A DNA stretch of 64,000 bases from Streptococcus constellatus (GCF_902167705.1 NZ_CABHMZ010000003.1:62001-126000), one strand, 5' to 3'; shown: positions 32,755 through 42,725, counted from the first letter of the stretch. The notes: generated from the sequence alone by a model not told the origin. A program made the numbers and translations.

Positions 32755-33687
32755 ATGGCTGTAAGGATCAAAGATCTATTAAAAAAAGTCAGATTAAATG
32801 TGGTTTATGGCGACGAGAAAATGTTGGAAAAAGAGATTGCAACTTCTGATATTTCTCGGCCTGGACTTGAAATGACAGGCTATTTTGACTATTACACACC
32901 AGAGCGTATCCAGCTAATGGGCATGAAAGAATGGTCTTATTTGATGAAGATGACATCGCATAATCGCTATCAGGTTTTACGGAAAATGTTTGAGCAAGAT
33001 ACGGTTGTGATTGTGGCGCGTAATCTGAAAATACCTGATGAGATGTTGAAAGCTGCAAAGGAAAATAAAATTGTTGTTCTCAGCAGCCGCACCCCAACGA
33101 GTCGTTTATCAAGCGAAATTTCAAGTTATTTAGATTCGCGCTTGGCTGAACGAACCAGTGTTCATGGTGTCCTAATGGATATTTATGGGATGGGTGTCTT
33201 GATTCAAGGAGATAGCGGAATCGGAAAAAGCGAGACTGGTTTAGAACTGGTGAAGCGAGGACATCGTTTAGTTGCGGATGACCGCGTGGATATCTACGCA
33301 AAAGATGAAATGACCCTCTGGGGCGAACCAGCTGAAATTTTACGCCATTTGCTTGAAATACGCGGTGTTGGGATTATTGATGTCATGAGTCTCTATGGAG
33401 CAAGTGCTGTCAAGGATTCATCACAGGTTCAGTTGGCTGTTTATCTGGAAAATTATGATGTCAATAAAACATTTGACCGTTTGGGAAATAATGGCGAAGA
33501 GTTTGAAGTATCAGGTGTGTCCATTCCAAGAATCCGTATTCCTGTGAAAACGGGCCGCAATATTTCGGTAGTGATTGAAGCAGCAGCGATGAATTACCGT
33601 GCAAAAGAAATGGGCTTTGATGCAACGAAGACTTTTGAGGAACGTTTGACCAATCTCATTAGTGAAAATGAGGTGTCTCATGATTGA
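32755..33687 (+). CDS. hprK: HPr kinase/phosphorylase
   Basis: 310 residues. Phosphorylates and dephosphorylates Ser46 of HPr and so controls CcpA-mediated catabolite repression of the cre sites in this window. Walker [12 protein letters not shown] (K158), with the C-terminal [13 protein letters not shown] segment of the family. Extended -10 TGCTATAAT at 32718-32725; AAAGGGGAAAA ribosome site. The stop overlaps the start of lgt. Confidence 0.95.
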   Translation: MAVRIKDLLKKVRLNVVYGDEKMLEKEIATSDISRPGLEMTGYFDYYTPERIQLMGMKEWSYLMKMTSHNRYQVLRKMFEQDTVVIVARNLKIPDEMLKAAKENKIVVLSSRTPTSRLSSEISSYLDSRLAERTSVHGVLMDIYGMGVLIQGDSGIGKSETGLELVKRGHRLVADDRVDIYAKDEMTLWGEPAEILRHLLEIRGVGIIDVMSLYGASAVKDSSQVQLAVYLENYDVNKTFDRLGNNGEEFEVSGVSIPRIRIPVKTGRNISVVIEAAAMNYRAKEMGFDATKTFEERLTNLISENEVSHD

Positions 33688-34453
33688 TCCAATTGCATTT
33701 AAAATAGGGCCTCTTAGTATTCGCTGGTATGCGATTTGCATTGTGACAGGACTTGTTTTAGCTGTTTATCTGGCTATGCGGGAAGCACCGCGGAAAAAGA
33801 TTATTCCAGATGATATTCTTGATTTTATCCTCATTGCATTTCCCTTGTCAATCATCGGAGCTCGTATTTACTATGTCATCTTTGACTGGAGCTATTATGC
33901 TAAAAATCCTGCTGAGATTTTTGCTATTTGGCACGGAGGAATTGCTATCTATGGCGGTTTGATGACTGGAGCGATTATCTTGTATTTTTTCTCCCAACGG
34001 AAATTCATCAACACACTAGACTTTTTAGATATTGCGGTGCCGGGAGTGATGATTGCCCAAAGTCTTGGGCGCTGGGGGAATTTCTTCAACCAAGAGGCTT
34101 ACGGAGCGGTCGTTAAAAGTCTAAATTACTTACCAAGTTTTATTCGCAACCAAATGTACATTGATGGTCATTATCGACAACCAACTTTTCTTTATGAATC
34201 GGTTTGGAATTTGCTAGGGTTTGCTCTGGTGATGATTGCACGAAGAAAGAAAAACTTCCTCAAACGTGGTGAAATTACAGGATTTTATCTGATTTGGTAC
34301 GGAATGGGACGCATGGTTATTGAAGGGATGCGGACAGATAGTCTCATGTTTGCTGGCTTGCGTGTGTCACAATGGTTGTCTGCTGTTCTAGTAGTTGCAG
34401 GAATCATTCTCGTCATATACCAACGTAAAAAAGTAGATACCCCTTATTATTAA
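33680..34453 (+). CDS. lgt: prolipoprotein diacylglyceryl transferase
   Basis: 257 residues, seven membrane spans. Adds diacylglycerol to the lipobox cysteine of lipoproteins, such as the esterase and C39-like protein encoded here. The signature [13 protein letters not shown] is present, plus the N-terminal [12 protein letters not shown]. Start at MIDPIAF (GAGGTG ribosome site), overlapping hprK by 8 bases, which is the standard streptococcal arrangement. Confidence 0.95.
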   Translation: MIDPIAFKIGPLSIRWYAICIVTGLVLAVYLAMREAPRKKIIPDDILDFILIAFPLSIIGARIYYVIFDWSYYAKNPAEIFAIWHGGIAIYGGLMTGAIILYFFSQRKFINTLDFLDIAVPGVMIAQSLGRWGNFFNQEAYGAVVKSLNYLPSFIRNQMYIDGHYRQPTFLYESVWNLLGFALVMIARRKKNFLKRGEITGFYLIWYGMGRMVIEGMRTDSLMFAGLRVSQWLSAVLVVAGIILVIYQRKKVDTPYY

Positions 34454-34471
34454 AAAGTTAGGAGAAGAAAG

Positions 34472-34855
34472 ATGCTTGAAATTGCTTATAGTTTAGTTGC
34501 CCTTGCTTTGATTGCCTTGATTGTTTACACGATTTTCTTAGTCAGGAAAATTTCAAATGTTGTTGATGAAACAGAAAAAACAATCCAAGTTTTGACGACA
34601 GATGTCAATGTGACACTTTATCAAACGAATGAATTATTAACGAAAGTGAATGTTTTAGCAGATGATATCAACGGGAAAATGACCACAATTGATCCGCTTT
34701 TTACTGCAGTTGCAGATTTATCAGAGTCTGTATCTGACTTGAATGACTCTGCTCGGCATTTGAGTAAGAAAGCTGCCGCAGCAGGTAAAAATAGTGTAAA
34801 AGCTGGCGCAACTTTATCGGCTTTACGTATGGTTACTAAACTATTTAAAAAATAA
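34472..34855 (+). CDS. DUF948-domain membrane-anchored protein
   Basis: 127 residues: one N-terminal membrane helix (LVALALIALIVYTIFLVRKI), then a heptad-like coiled coil typical of DUF948 (TEKTIQVLTTDVNVTLYQTN). Follows lgt by 18 bases and precedes the YtxH gene by 15; the four genes hprK-lgt-DUF948-YtxH look like one operon. Function unknown. Confidence 0.85.
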   Translation: MLEIAYSLVALALIALIVYTIFLVRKISNVVDETEKTIQVLTTDVNVTLYQTNELLTKVNVLADDINGKMTTIDPLFTAVADLSESVSDLNDSARHLSKKAAAAGKNSVKAGATLSALRMVTKLFKK

Positions 34856-34870
34856 GAAAGAAGGTTTATT

Positions 34871-35341
34871 ATGGGTAAATTTTCATCTATCCTTTTAGGA
34901 ACAATCTCTGGCGCGGCTGCAGCGGTATTTCTCACAAGTAAAAAAGGAAAAGAAGTGACAGCTAAGGTTTCTGATTTCATGAATGAGGTCAAAGAAAATC
35001 CAGATGATTTTAAAGATCAAGTAGTACAAAAAGCCAATCATTTCTCTAACCAAGCTGCAGAAGCAGTCAACCAAGCTAAAGAAAAGGTTGAGAGCGGAGA
35101 AATTACAGGTGAAACAATTCTTGACTCTGTGAAAGAAGCAACGAAACAAGTAGTTGACTTCTCACAAGAGAAATTTCAAGAATGGAAAGAAAAAATGGAG
35201 CCAGAAGGGATTTCGCCAGAAGAATTTAAAAAATCTGCTCCTGAATCAGCAGAAAATGAGCCTACTTCTGAGGATATTGTCATTGATTTAACAGAAGAAA
35301 ATCAAGAATCAGAAAACGAAGATAAAAAAATTGAGGATTAA
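34871..35341 (+). CDS. YtxH-domain protein
   Basis: 156 residues. Short N-terminal glycine/alanine membrane segment (SSILLGTISGAAAAVFL) followed by SKKGKEVTAK, the YtxH signature, then a long charged helical and acidic tail. General-stress-type family of unknown mechanism. AAGAAAGAAGG ribosome site. A terminator overlaps its last codons. Confidence 0.85.
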   Translation: MGKFSSILLGTISGAAAAVFLTSKKGKEVTAKVSDFMNEVKENPDDFKDQVVQKANHFSNQAAEAVNQAKEKVESGEITGETILDSVKEATKQVVDFSQEKFQEWKEKMEPEGISPEEFKKSAPESAENEPTSEDIVIDLTEENQESENEDKKIED

Positions 35342-35356
35342 CACCTCAATTTTTTA
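35324..35356 (+). terminator. terminator of the hprK operon
   Basis: AAAAAATTGAGG pairs with CCTCAATTTTTT around ATTAACA; the 5' arm is within the YtxH coding end. Confidence 0.9.
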
Positions 35357-35430
35357 TCTTTTTAACTGAATCAATTTGACAACACAACAAAAACAATACC
35401 TTTGAAAAAGTAGGTACTTTAATTTCAAAG

Positions 35431-35724
35431 CTAGTTGTTTCTTTTCCGACGAATAAATGCTTGTTGCCCTTTGATACACACTAAACTAACACCAATTGCT
35501 AAAGCAAAGGCTAGAAATGTATTTACTTTAATAGACAGGAATAAAAAGCTAAACAAAGCTGTCAAGATACAAAATGTAGCAATATTCACAAAAAACAGTA
35601 ATTCTTTTAAATTTGGATTCGTTTTTGCTTCAGGAATGTAATCTTGATAAAGGGGATATTGTTCTTGTTCTAACTCTAGATAAGTGTAGTCCTCTTGATA
35701 GGATTGATATTTTCTTGCGTTCAT
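35431..35724 (-). CDS. hypothetical small membrane protein
   Basis: 97 residues; not recognised. A tyrosine/glutamate-rich cytosolic head (EDYTYLELEQEQYPLYQDYI) is followed by two hydrophobic spans (~45-68 and ~70-88) and a basic tail (FIRRKRNN). GGAGAGA precedes the start on the minus strand. Single gene, convergent with the hprK operon. Confidence 0.6.
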   Translation of the reverse strand: MNARKYQSYQEDYTYLELEQEQYPLYQDYIPEAKTNPNLKELLFFVNIATFCILTALFSFLFLSIKVNTFLAFALAIGVSLVCIKGQQAFIRRKRNN

Positions 35725-35847
35725 GTTCTCTCTCCTTACAGTACTCCCTTATTTTATCATGATTTTAAGTGGTTAAATATTACATAACCGTTACAAAATG
35801 GATAAAAATACTTTTCAAATTAAAAAATAGAAGTAAAATAAAAAATA

Positions 35848-35856
35848 TGATATAAT
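35848..35856 (+). promoter_or_regulatory. extended -10 promoter giving a probably leaderless mRNA
   Basis: TGATATAAT is a perfect extended -10; only six bases separate it from the ATG of the U32 gene, so transcription should begin at or beside the start codon. No ribosome binding site and no good -35 are visible. Confidence 0.7.
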
Positions 35857-35862
35857 TTTACT

Positions 35863-36792
35863 ATGGAAAAGATTATCATTACAGCAACCGCTGAGAGTGT
35901 TGAGCAAGTAAAAGAGCTTTTAGAAGCAGGTGTAGATCGCATATACGTTGGTGAAAAAGAGTATGGTCTTCGTTTACCCCATACTTTTTCTTATGATGAA
36001 TTACGTCAGATTGCAACTCTTGTACATGAAGCTGGCAAGAAGTTGACAGTTGCTGTAAACTCCTTGATGCATCAGGAAATGATGAATAAAATCAAGCCTT
36101 TTCTTGATTTTTTAGTGGAGATTCAGGCAGATTATATTACTGTAGGAGATGCTGGAGTTTTTTATGTGTTAAAACGTGACGGTTATCCGTTTAAGACGAT
36201 TTATGATGCCTCGACTATGGTTGCCAGCAGCCGTCAGGTGAACTTCTGGGGACAGAAAGCAGGTGCTTCTGAGGCAGTTCTAGCACGGGAAATTCCGTCA
36301 GCAGAATTATTTAAAATGCAAGAGATTTTAGAAATTCCTGTTGAGATTTTAGTTTATGGTGCTAGCGTCATTCATCACTCTAAGCGTCCGCTTTTGCAAA
36401 ACTATTATAATTTTACTCATATTGATGACGAAAAGAGCCGTGAGCGTGATTTATTCCTTGCAGAGCCGAGTGACCCAGATAGCCATTATTCTATTTTTGA
36501 GGACAATCATGGGACGCATATTTTTGCAAATAATGACTTGGATATGATGACGAAACTTGGAGAATTGGTAGAACATGGATTCACACATTGGAAGCTCGAA
36601 GGGATTTATACACCAGGACACAATTTTGTTGAAATTGCCAAACTCTTTGTGCAAGCGCGTGAGTTGATTGAGACCAATCAATTTACACATGACCAGGCTT
36701 TCCTTTTGGATGAGCAGGTTCATCAATTGCATCCCAAGAATCGTTTTTTAGATACTGGATTTTATGAATATGATCCAGATCAGGTGAAATAA
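35863..36792 (+). CDS. U32-family peptidase-like protein (short form)
   Basis: 309 residues, the smaller of two tandem U32 genes. ESVEQVKELLEAGVDRIYVG at the start and the barrel motif VGDAGVFYVLKRDGYPF are typical. Proteins of this family act in tRNA 5-hydroxyuridine formation or related hydroxylation with a larger partner, here the next gene. The start matches the family N-terminus as I recall it, although no ribosome site precedes it. Confidence 0.85.
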   Translation: MEKIIITATAESVEQVKELLEAGVDRIYVGEKEYGLRLPHTFSYDELRQIATLVHEAGKKLTVAVNSLMHQEMMNKIKPFLDFLVEIQADYITVGDAGVFYVLKRDGYPFKTIYDASTMVASSRQVNFWGQKAGASEAVLAREIPSAELFKMQEILEIPVEILVYGASVIHHSKRPLLQNYYNFTHIDDEKSRERDLFLAEPSDPDSHYSIFEDNHGTHIFANNDLDMMTKLGELVEHGFTHWKLEGIYTPGHNFVEIAKLFVQARELIETNQFTHDQAFLLDEQVHQLHPKNRFLDTGFYEYDPDQVK

Positions 36793-36922
36793 AGAACACA
36801 GGTGGTCGCTAGTTGTGACTGCTTGTTTATCTTTCACAATCTGCTATCTTTAGCTTGATTTCAAGCCCTTTTTGCTATAAAATAAAAAGGCTAAGTATTA
36901 GAATTTAGAAAAGAGCGAGAAT

Positions 36923-38209
36923 ATGACAAAAACTTTGAAAAGACCAGAGGTTCTGGCGCCTGCTGGAACGTTGGAAAAACTAAAAGTTGCCATTCGTTAT
37001 GGAGCGGATGCTGTTTATATTGGCGGACAAGCCTATGGCTTGCGTAGCCGTGCTGGAAATTTTACGTTTGAAGAAATGGAAGAGGGTGTTCAATTTGCTC
37101 GTGAACATGGCGCGAAAGTCTATGTAGCTGCGAATATGGTAACCCACGAAGGTAATGAAGAAGGAGCTGGGGAATGGTTCCGCACCCTGCGAGATATTGG
37201 TATTTCTGCCGTTATCGTATCTGACCCAGCCTTGATTGCCATTGCTTGCACAGAAGCGCCAGGCTTGGAAGTACACTTGTCAACACAAGCTAGCGCGACA
37301 AACTATGAAACTTTAGAATTTTGGAAGGACTTAGGGCTGACACGTGTCGTTTTGGCGCGTGAGGTTTCCATGGAAGAACTAGCAGAAATCCGCAAACACA
37401 CCAATGTGGAGATTGAGGCTTTTGTTCATGGTGCTATGTGCATTTCTTACTCAGGACGCTGTACTCTATCTAATCACATGAGCATGCGCGACGCCAATCG
37501 CGGTGGCTGTTCTCAGTCTTGCCGTTGGAAATATGATTTGTACGATATGCCCTTTGGACAAGAGCGCAAGAGCTTAAAAGGAGAAATTCCAGAAGAATTC
37601 TCCATGTCGGCTGTGGATATGTCCATGATTGATCACATTCCAGATATGATTGAAAATGGGGTGGACAGCTTGAAAATTGAAGGGCGCATGAAGTCCATTC
37701 ACTATGTATCCACTGTTTCAAATTGTTATAAAGCAGCAGTCGATGCTTATCTTGAAAGCCCTGAAAAGTTTGAAGCTATCAAGCAAGATTTAGTAGATGA
37801 AATGTGGAAAGTAGCGCAGCGTGAGTTGGCGACAGGATTTTATTATCATACGCCGACCGAAAATGAGCAGCTTTTTGGAGCACGCCGTAAAATTCCGCAA
37901 TATAAATTTGTGGCAGAAGTGGTGGCTTATGACCCTGATACGCAAAAAGCGACCATTCGGCAACGAAATGTCATCAATGAGGGCGACCCAGTCGAATTTT
38001 ATGGTCCAGGTTTCCGGCATTTTGATGCAGTCATTACAGATTTACATGATTCAGATGGAAATAAAATTGATCGGGCTCCTAATCCGATGGAACTGTTGAC
38101 GATTTCCTTGCCATATCCAGTTTATCCAGGTGATATGGTACGTAGCCGTAAGGAAGGACTGATAAATCTTTACAAAGAGGACGGAACAAGTGTTACGGTA
38201 CGAGCATAA
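36923..38209 (+). CDS. U32-family peptidase-like protein (TrhP/YrrO type)
   Basis: 428 residues. RPEVLAPAGTLEKLKVAI at the N-terminus, the U32 core HGAMCISYSGRCTLSNHM, NRGGCSQSCRWKYDL with clustered cysteines, and SLKIEGRMKS. The cysteines fit an iron-sulfur site as in TrhP, which makes 5-hydroxyuridine in tRNA. Probably works with the shorter U32 protein upstream, separated by 130 bases that contain no gene. Confidence 0.88.
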   Translation: MTKTLKRPEVLAPAGTLEKLKVAIRYGADAVYIGGQAYGLRSRAGNFTFEEMEEGVQFAREHGAKVYVAANMVTHEGNEEGAGEWFRTLRDIGISAVIVSDPALIAIACTEAPGLEVHLSTQASATNYETLEFWKDLGLTRVVLAREVSMEELAEIRKHTNVEIEAFVHGAMCISYSGRCTLSNHMSMRDANRGGCSQSCRWKYDLYDMPFGQERKSLKGEIPEEFSMSAVDMSMIDHIPDMIENGVDSLKIEGRMKSIHYVSTVSNCYKAAVDAYLESPEKFEAIKQDLVDEMWKVAQRELATGFYYHTPTENEQLFGARRKIPQYKFVAEVVAYDPDTQKATIRQRNVINEGDPVEFYGPGFRHFDAVITDLHDSDGNKIDRAPNPMELLTISLPYPVYPGDMVRSRKEGLINLYKEDGTSVTVRA

Positions 38210-38284
38210 AATCTACATTGAAAAGAGGTTTGAATGGTTAATTCTGCCTCTTTTGATTTCCAAAAAATATTTTAAAAAATCGAA

Positions 38285-38776
38285 TGTAAACGCTTGCTTT
38301 TTTAAAAAAGAAGGTGTACAATATAATTAAAGAAAGATAAGAAAGGGCTGATTCCAATGGGTATCGGAACGTTCATATTTTAAATCGTTTATGATGTGTT
38401 AGTTTCTATTTGCTGATTGTTTTTCTTAATTGGAGGTATTTAATAAATATTTCTGAAGATGTTATGTAGTGGTTTGTAGAACTGCATCGCGTATGAAGAA
38501 CGCAGAGTAAGAATAAATGAGAATGTTATTTGATGCAGTCGGTAGAAGCTTTTTAATGATTTTCACGCTTCGGTATAAAACTGCTATTGTTTTAGATGAA
38601 AAAACTTGTTTTTGATATATTGTGGACAAGAAAATCATTCTTTAATAAAATGACGATGGAATCATCATAAGAATCTCTTTTCAGAAAGTTAATTTCTGAA
38701 AGTCTATCTATCACTTATTAGCAAATAGAAATGGCTCCTAGCTTTCTGTAGAAATACAGTAACTAGGAGTTTTTTT
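38285..38776 (+). ncRNA. candidate catabolite-regulated RNA with own promoter and terminator
   Basis: A near-consensus promoter (TTGCTT 38294-38299, 17-bp spacer, TACAAT 38317-38322) overlaps a cre-like site TGTAAACGCTTGCT (38285-38298). A strong terminator lies at ~38731-38775 (GGCTCCTAG...CTAGGAG, TTTTTTT). In between, about 440 bases hold no ORF beyond an 8-codon MGIGTFIF at 38357 with a GAAAGGG ribosome site, and a hairpin TTTCAGAAA/TTTCTGAAA (38679-38701). Could be a non-coding RNA, a tiny-peptide transcript, or the promoter and remains of a lost gene. Confidence 0.5.
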
Positions 38777-38790
38777 GTATGCTCTGTTCT

Positions 38791-38819
38791 TTGAAAAAAA
38801 TCATGAAAAGTAGTATAAT
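38791..38819 (+). promoter_or_regulatory. sigma-A promoter of rnjB
   Basis: TTGAAA (38791-38796), 17 bp, TATAAT (38814-38819), just after the terminator of the preceding transcript. Confidence 0.8.
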
Positions 38820-38896
38820 AAATTGGATATGCAAAACTGTAATTCGACTTGGGATTCCAAGGACCGTTAGTAAGAAAAATTTGAAAAGGAGAATCA

Positions 38897-40558
38897 ATGA
38901 GCAATATTAAATTGATTGCTTTGGGCGGTGTACGTGAGAATGGGAAAAATCTTTACATCGCTGAAGTGGATGAATCTATTTTCGTCCTTGATGTCGGATT
39001 AAAGTATCCGGAAAATGAACAGCTTGGTGTTGATTTTGTTATTCCCAATATGGACTATTTGTTTGAAAATAAGGATCGTATTGCAGGGGTCTTTTTGACA
39101 CACGGGCATGCGGATGCGATTGGGGCTTTGCCTTATTTATTGGCAGAAGCAAAAGTGCCTGTGTTTGGCTCTGAATTGACAATTGAGCTGGCTAAGTTAT
39201 TTGTCAAAGGAAATGATACGGTCAAAAAATTCAATGATTTTCATGTGATTGATGAAGATACAGAGATTGATTTTGGAGGTACAGTTGTATCTTTCTTTAA
39301 AACAACGCACTCCATTCCAGAGAGTCTAGGAATTGTTTTGAAAACGTCTGAGGGAAATATTGTTTACACAGGTGATTTCAAGTTTGACCAAACAGCTAGT
39401 CAGTCTTATGCAACAGACTTTGCACGTCTGGCGGAAATTGGTCGAGAAGGTGTTCTAGCTCTTCTTAGCGATTCTGCAAATGCGGATAGTAATATTCAAG
39501 TGGCAAGCGAGAGCGAAGTTGCAAAAGAAATTAGTAATACGATTGGTGATTGGGAAGGACGCGTGATTGTTGCAGCGGTTGCAAGCAATCTTTCTCGTAT
39601 TCAACAAGTTTTTGAAGCTGCTGCTAGAACGGGTCGTCGTGTTGTGCTGACTGGGTTTGACATTGAAAATATCGTTCGTACGGCTATTCGCTTGAAGAAA
39701 TTATCACTTGTGGATGAACGTCTGCTGATTAAACCTAAAGAAATGTCCAAGTTTGAAGATCATGAGTTGATTATTTTAGAAACAGGGCGTATGGGTGAAC
39801 CAATCAATGGCTTGCGCAAGATGTCTATCGGTCGTCACCGTTATGTAGAGATCAAAGAAGGCGATTTGGTTTATATTGTTACAACACCGTCTATCGCAAA
39901 AGAAGCTTTAGTGGCGCGTGTGGAAAACATGATCTACCAAGCAGGTGGTATTGTCAAACTGATTACGCAAGATTTACGAGTGTCCGGTCATGGAAATGAG
40001 CGCGATTTGCAGCTGATGTTAAACCTCTTGCAGCCAAAATTCTTGTTCCCAATTCAAGGAGAATATCGTGAATTAGCAGCACATGCTAAAGCTGCCATGG
40101 CAATTGGTATGTTGCCGGAGAACATTTTTATTCCAAAACGCGGTAGCATTATGGAATATGAAAAAGGTGATTTTTTGCCTGCTGGTGCAGTCCCTGCTGG
40201 GGATGTCATGATTGACGGAAATGCGATTGGTGATGTCGGCAATATCGTTCTTCGTGACCGCAAAGTTCTGTCCGAAGACGGTATCTTTATCGTAGCCATT
40301 ACGGTGAACCGTCGTGACAAGAAGATTATTTCCAAAGCTAAGGTTCATACGCGTGGATTTGTGTATGTCAAGAAAAGTCGTGATATTTTGCGTGAAAGTG
40401 CTGACTTAATCAATAAGACAGTTGAAGATCACCTTGCAAAAGATAACTTTGACTGGGGTGAACTGAAGGGAGCTGTACGTGACAATCTTGCGAAATACCT
40501 CTTTGAGCAAACTAAACGTCGTCCAGCGATTTTACCCGTTGTAATGGAAGTGCGTTAA
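38897..40558 (+). CDS. rnjB: ribonuclease J2
   Basis: 553 residues; metallo-beta-lactamase/beta-CASP RNase involved in mRNA decay in complex with RNase J1. The metal motif reads HGHADAIG (H69, H71, D73, A74), lacking the final histidine of the active HGHEDH form; this degenerate motif separates J2 from J1. The remaining family blocks are present: TGDFKFDQT, SDSANAD, LTGFDIENIV, VSGHGNERDL. AAAGGAG ribosome site. Confidence 0.92.
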   Translation: MSNIKLIALGGVRENGKNLYIAEVDESIFVLDVGLKYPENEQLGVDFVIPNMDYLFENKDRIAGVFLTHGHADAIGALPYLLAEAKVPVFGSELTIELAKLFVKGNDTVKKFNDFHVIDEDTEIDFGGTVVSFFKTTHSIPESLGIVLKTSEGNIVYTGDFKFDQTASQSYATDFARLAEIGREGVLALLSDSANADSNIQVASESEVAKEISNTIGDWEGRVIVAAVASNLSRIQQVFEAAARTGRRVVLTGFDIENIVRTAIRLKKLSLVDERLLIKPKEMSKFEDHELIILETGRMGEPINGLRKMSIGRHRYVEIKEGDLVYIVTTPSIAKEALVARVENMIYQAGGIVKLITQDLRVSGHGNERDLQLMLNLLQPKFLFPIQGEYRELAAHAKAAMAIGMLPENIFIPKRGSIMEYEKGDFLPAGAVPAGDVMIDGNAIGDVGNIVLRDRKVLSEDGIFIVAITVNRRDKKIISKAKVHTRGFVYVKKSRDILRESADLINKTVEDHLAKDNFDWGELKGAVRDNLAKYLFEQTKRRPAILPVVMEVR

Positions 40559-40599
40559 GCAGGTTAAATTAACACATTTTATATAGTGACAAAAATAGT

Positions 40600-40627
40600 G
40601 GGGTCAGGACGTTTGTTCCAACCCCTT
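40600..40627 (+). terminator. terminator of rnjB
   Basis: GGGGTCAGGAC pairs with GTTCCAACCCC around GTTT, followed by TTTC. Resembles the opening hairpin of the intergenic repeat family but without the rest. Confidence 0.75.
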
Positions 40628-40655
40628 TCTTACATTTATATGAAAAGGAGACAAA

Positions 40656-41447
40656 ATGGCATTTTTTGAAATAGAATATCATTCAGCAGTACTAGAAATG
40701 GAGCGTCGTGTCAACGTCACCTATCCTGATGCGGATGCAGTAGCTCCCAGTCAGGTAGCAGATACGGATATCCCCGTTCTTTACCTTTTGCACGGCATGG
40801 GAGGCAATGAAAATTCGTGGCGAAAACGAACGAATATTGAGCGTCTACTGCGCCATACAAATTTAATTGTCATTATGCCATCAACAGATCTTGCTTGGTA
40901 CACCAATACTGCTTATGGATTGAATTATTATGATGCCATAGCAAAAGAATTGCCTGAAATCATGCAACGTTTCTTTCCCAATATGAGTCGGAAACGGGAG
41001 AAAACCTTTATTGCAGGTCTGTCAATGGGAGGTTATGGGGCTTATAAAATAGCCTTGACGACAGACCGATTCTCTTATGCGGGGTCATTTTCAGGCGCTA
41101 TTGGGCTCGGTCTGGATGATGTGGACATAGAGGAACTTCCTGGCGGTACGCTCAACTATTGGCAAGGTGTGTTTGGTGATTTGAAAGCAGCCGATGTCAA
41201 GCAGCATTTCCTAACGACAATGGCAAAGAAGTCAGATAAAAAGACTAAATTTTACGCTTGGTGTGGAGAACAAGATTTTCTTTATCAAGCAAATGAAGTA
41301 GCTGTTAAGCAATTACGTGAGTGTGATTTAGATATCACCTATCATCATGCTCCAGGAAAGCACGAGTGGTATTATTGGGAAAAACAATTAGAAGAATTTC
41401 TGAAATGGCTGCCAATTGATTTTAAAGTAGAGGAACGCTTGTCCTAA
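40656..41447 (+). CDS. estA: EstA-like tributyrin esterase
   Basis: 263 residues, alpha/beta hydrolase of the esterase D/EstA group. [15 protein letters not shown] supplies the oxyanion region, [11 protein letters not shown] the nucleophile Ser123, CGEQDFLYQ the aspartate and [11 protein letters not shown] the histidine. No signal peptide, so cytosolic or exported without one. In pneumococcus the homologue acts on short acyl chains and acetylated carbohydrates. GAAAAGGAG ribosome site. Confidence 0.87.
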   Translation: MAFFEIEYHSAVLEMERRVNVTYPDADAVAPSQVADTDIPVLYLLHGMGGNENSWRKRTNIERLLRHTNLIVIMPSTDLAWYTNTAYGLNYYDAIAKELPEIMQRFFPNMSRKREKTFIAGLSMGGYGAYKIALTTDRFSYAGSFSGAIGLGLDDVDIEELPGGTLNYWQGVFGDLKAADVKQHFLTTMAKKSDKKTKFYAWCGEQDFLYQANEVAVKQLRECDLDITYHHAPGKHEWYYWEKQLEEFLKWLPIDFKVEERLS

Positions 41448-41593
41448 GTGGGCTATCTGTCATTATCCTATTTGACAGGAAATTACATTTTCTTATCAGC
41501 GATTTGTTATTTCTTTTACAACCATTCATTTTAAGAATTTTTTAAGCGAATCTCATTATACTTACTCTCTATATTTTAGATTAGGAGGAGAGT

Positions 41594-42298
41594 ATGAGAT
41601 TTCTATTTCGATTGATTTCGGGGCTATTTCGATTGCTCTGGCGATTGGTTTACACAGTTGCATTGACAGTACTCATTTTTGTGGGAATATTGTATATCAT
41701 TAGTCCTTCTAAAAATAATTTTGCGACAACGCTTCAGCAAGATGTGAACCAAATTTATCGGTATGTAAGTGGACAGGATAGTCAGTTAGGTGTTGGGCAA
41801 AATGTGAAAGACCTGACCAAACAGCTATCGGACAATCATGTTCACCAAGAGTCTGGTGTCCGATGGGACACAGCGAGTGCTACGGTTTATATTGATACAC
41901 AAGATGAAACATTTCGTTCGGCTTATCAAGAAGCCATTCGTGCTTGGAATCAAACAGGTGCTTTTACTTTTCAGATTGTAAATGATGAAAATCAAGCCAA
42001 TATTGTGGCGACAGAGATGAATAATAACGCTGTTAGTGCGGCAGGCGAAGCAGAATCACAAACCAATTTGCTGACGAAGCGTTTCACAAATGTAACGGTT
42101 CGACTAAATCGTTATTATCTATTGAATAGTCAATATGGCTACTCTTATGAGCGAATCGTAAACACAGCAGAGCATGAACTGGGACATGCGATTGGATTGG
42201 AGCACAATGAAGAAAAATCCGTCATGCAGTCCGCTGGATCGTTTTACGGGATTCAAGCAGTAGATGTTCAAGCAGTAAAGGAGTTGTATCAAGCATAA
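41594..42298 (+). CDS. membrane-anchored matrixin-like zinc metalloprotease
   Basis: 234 residues. One N-terminal membrane helix (~20-40: LVYTVALTVLIFVGILYII), then an extracellular domain with HELGHAIGLEH (zinc ligands H194, H198, H204; catalytic E195) and the Met-turn SVMQS. M10-like fold. The next gene begins one base after the stop, so the pair is co-translated. Confidence 0.85.
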   Translation: MRFLFRLISGLFRLLWRLVYTVALTVLIFVGILYIISPSKNNFATTLQQDVNQIYRYVSGQDSQLGVGQNVKDLTKQLSDNHVHQESGVRWDTASATVYIDTQDETFRSAYQEAIRAWNQTGAFTFQIVNDENQANIVATEMNNNAVSAAGEAESQTNLLTKRFTNVTVRLNRYYLLNSQYGYSYERIVNTAEHELGHAIGLEHNEEKSVMQSAGSFYGIQAVDVQAVKELYQA

Positions 42299-42299
42299 A

Positions 42300-42665
42300 A
42301 TGATAAGAAATATCTTTAAAATCATCAGACATTTCCCAGAGCAGGTTTTCTTGTTTGTCTTTAATTCTAGTATTTTTGCATGGCTATGGAAAAGTGGTTC
42401 TGATATTGCCGATCGTATCGGTGTGACAGCTGCATGGCAAGAACATGTTCCGGCACCCATTCAGAATTTCTTTGGTCAAAGTAGTCAGGCTGTTCAAGGA
42501 TTTTTCAATCATTCAGCTGTGATGTGGCTGATTGGTTCGATGATGATTCTTTGGGTGATTCGTTTTGTAAAAGGAATCATCAAATTAGGGCTTTTGGCTT
42601 TGATTATTCTATTAGGTGTTTACCTTGTGATGCAAAATCAAGAAATTTTAACTAGTTTTAAATGA
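42300..42665 (+). CDS. hypothetical membrane protein paired with the metalloprotease
   Basis: 121 residues; not recognised. Two to three hydrophobic segments toward the C-terminal half (MWLIGSMMILWVIRF and LGLLALIILLGVYLVM), preceded by an amphipathic region. One base separates it from the metalloprotease stop, suggesting a physical or regulatory partnership, perhaps as membrane substrate or inhibitor. That is inference. Confidence 0.7.
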   Translation: MIRNIFKIIRHFPEQVFLFVFNSSIFAWLWKSGSDIADRIGVTAAWQEHVPAPIQNFFGQSSQAVQGFFNHSAVMWLIGSMMILWVIRFVKGIIKLGLLALIILLGVYLVMQNQEILTSFK

Positions 42666-42695
42666 AAATGCGGTCAAAATGAACCGCATTTTTGT
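42665..42695 (+). terminator. terminator of the metalloprotease pair
   Basis: AAAATGCGGT pairs with ACCGCATTTTT around eight bases; T-run. Confidence 0.88.
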
Positions 42696-42725
42696 TTTCT
42701 AAGATAGCAGTTGGGATAGGAATCT

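Noticed and set aside
38897..40558. RNase J1 (rnjA)
   Set aside because: The metal motif is HGHADA rather than HGHEDH, which fits J2.
40600..40627. Sixth copy of the intergenic repeat family
   Set aside because: Only the opening hairpin is present; the shared core is absent, so it is treated as a plain terminator.
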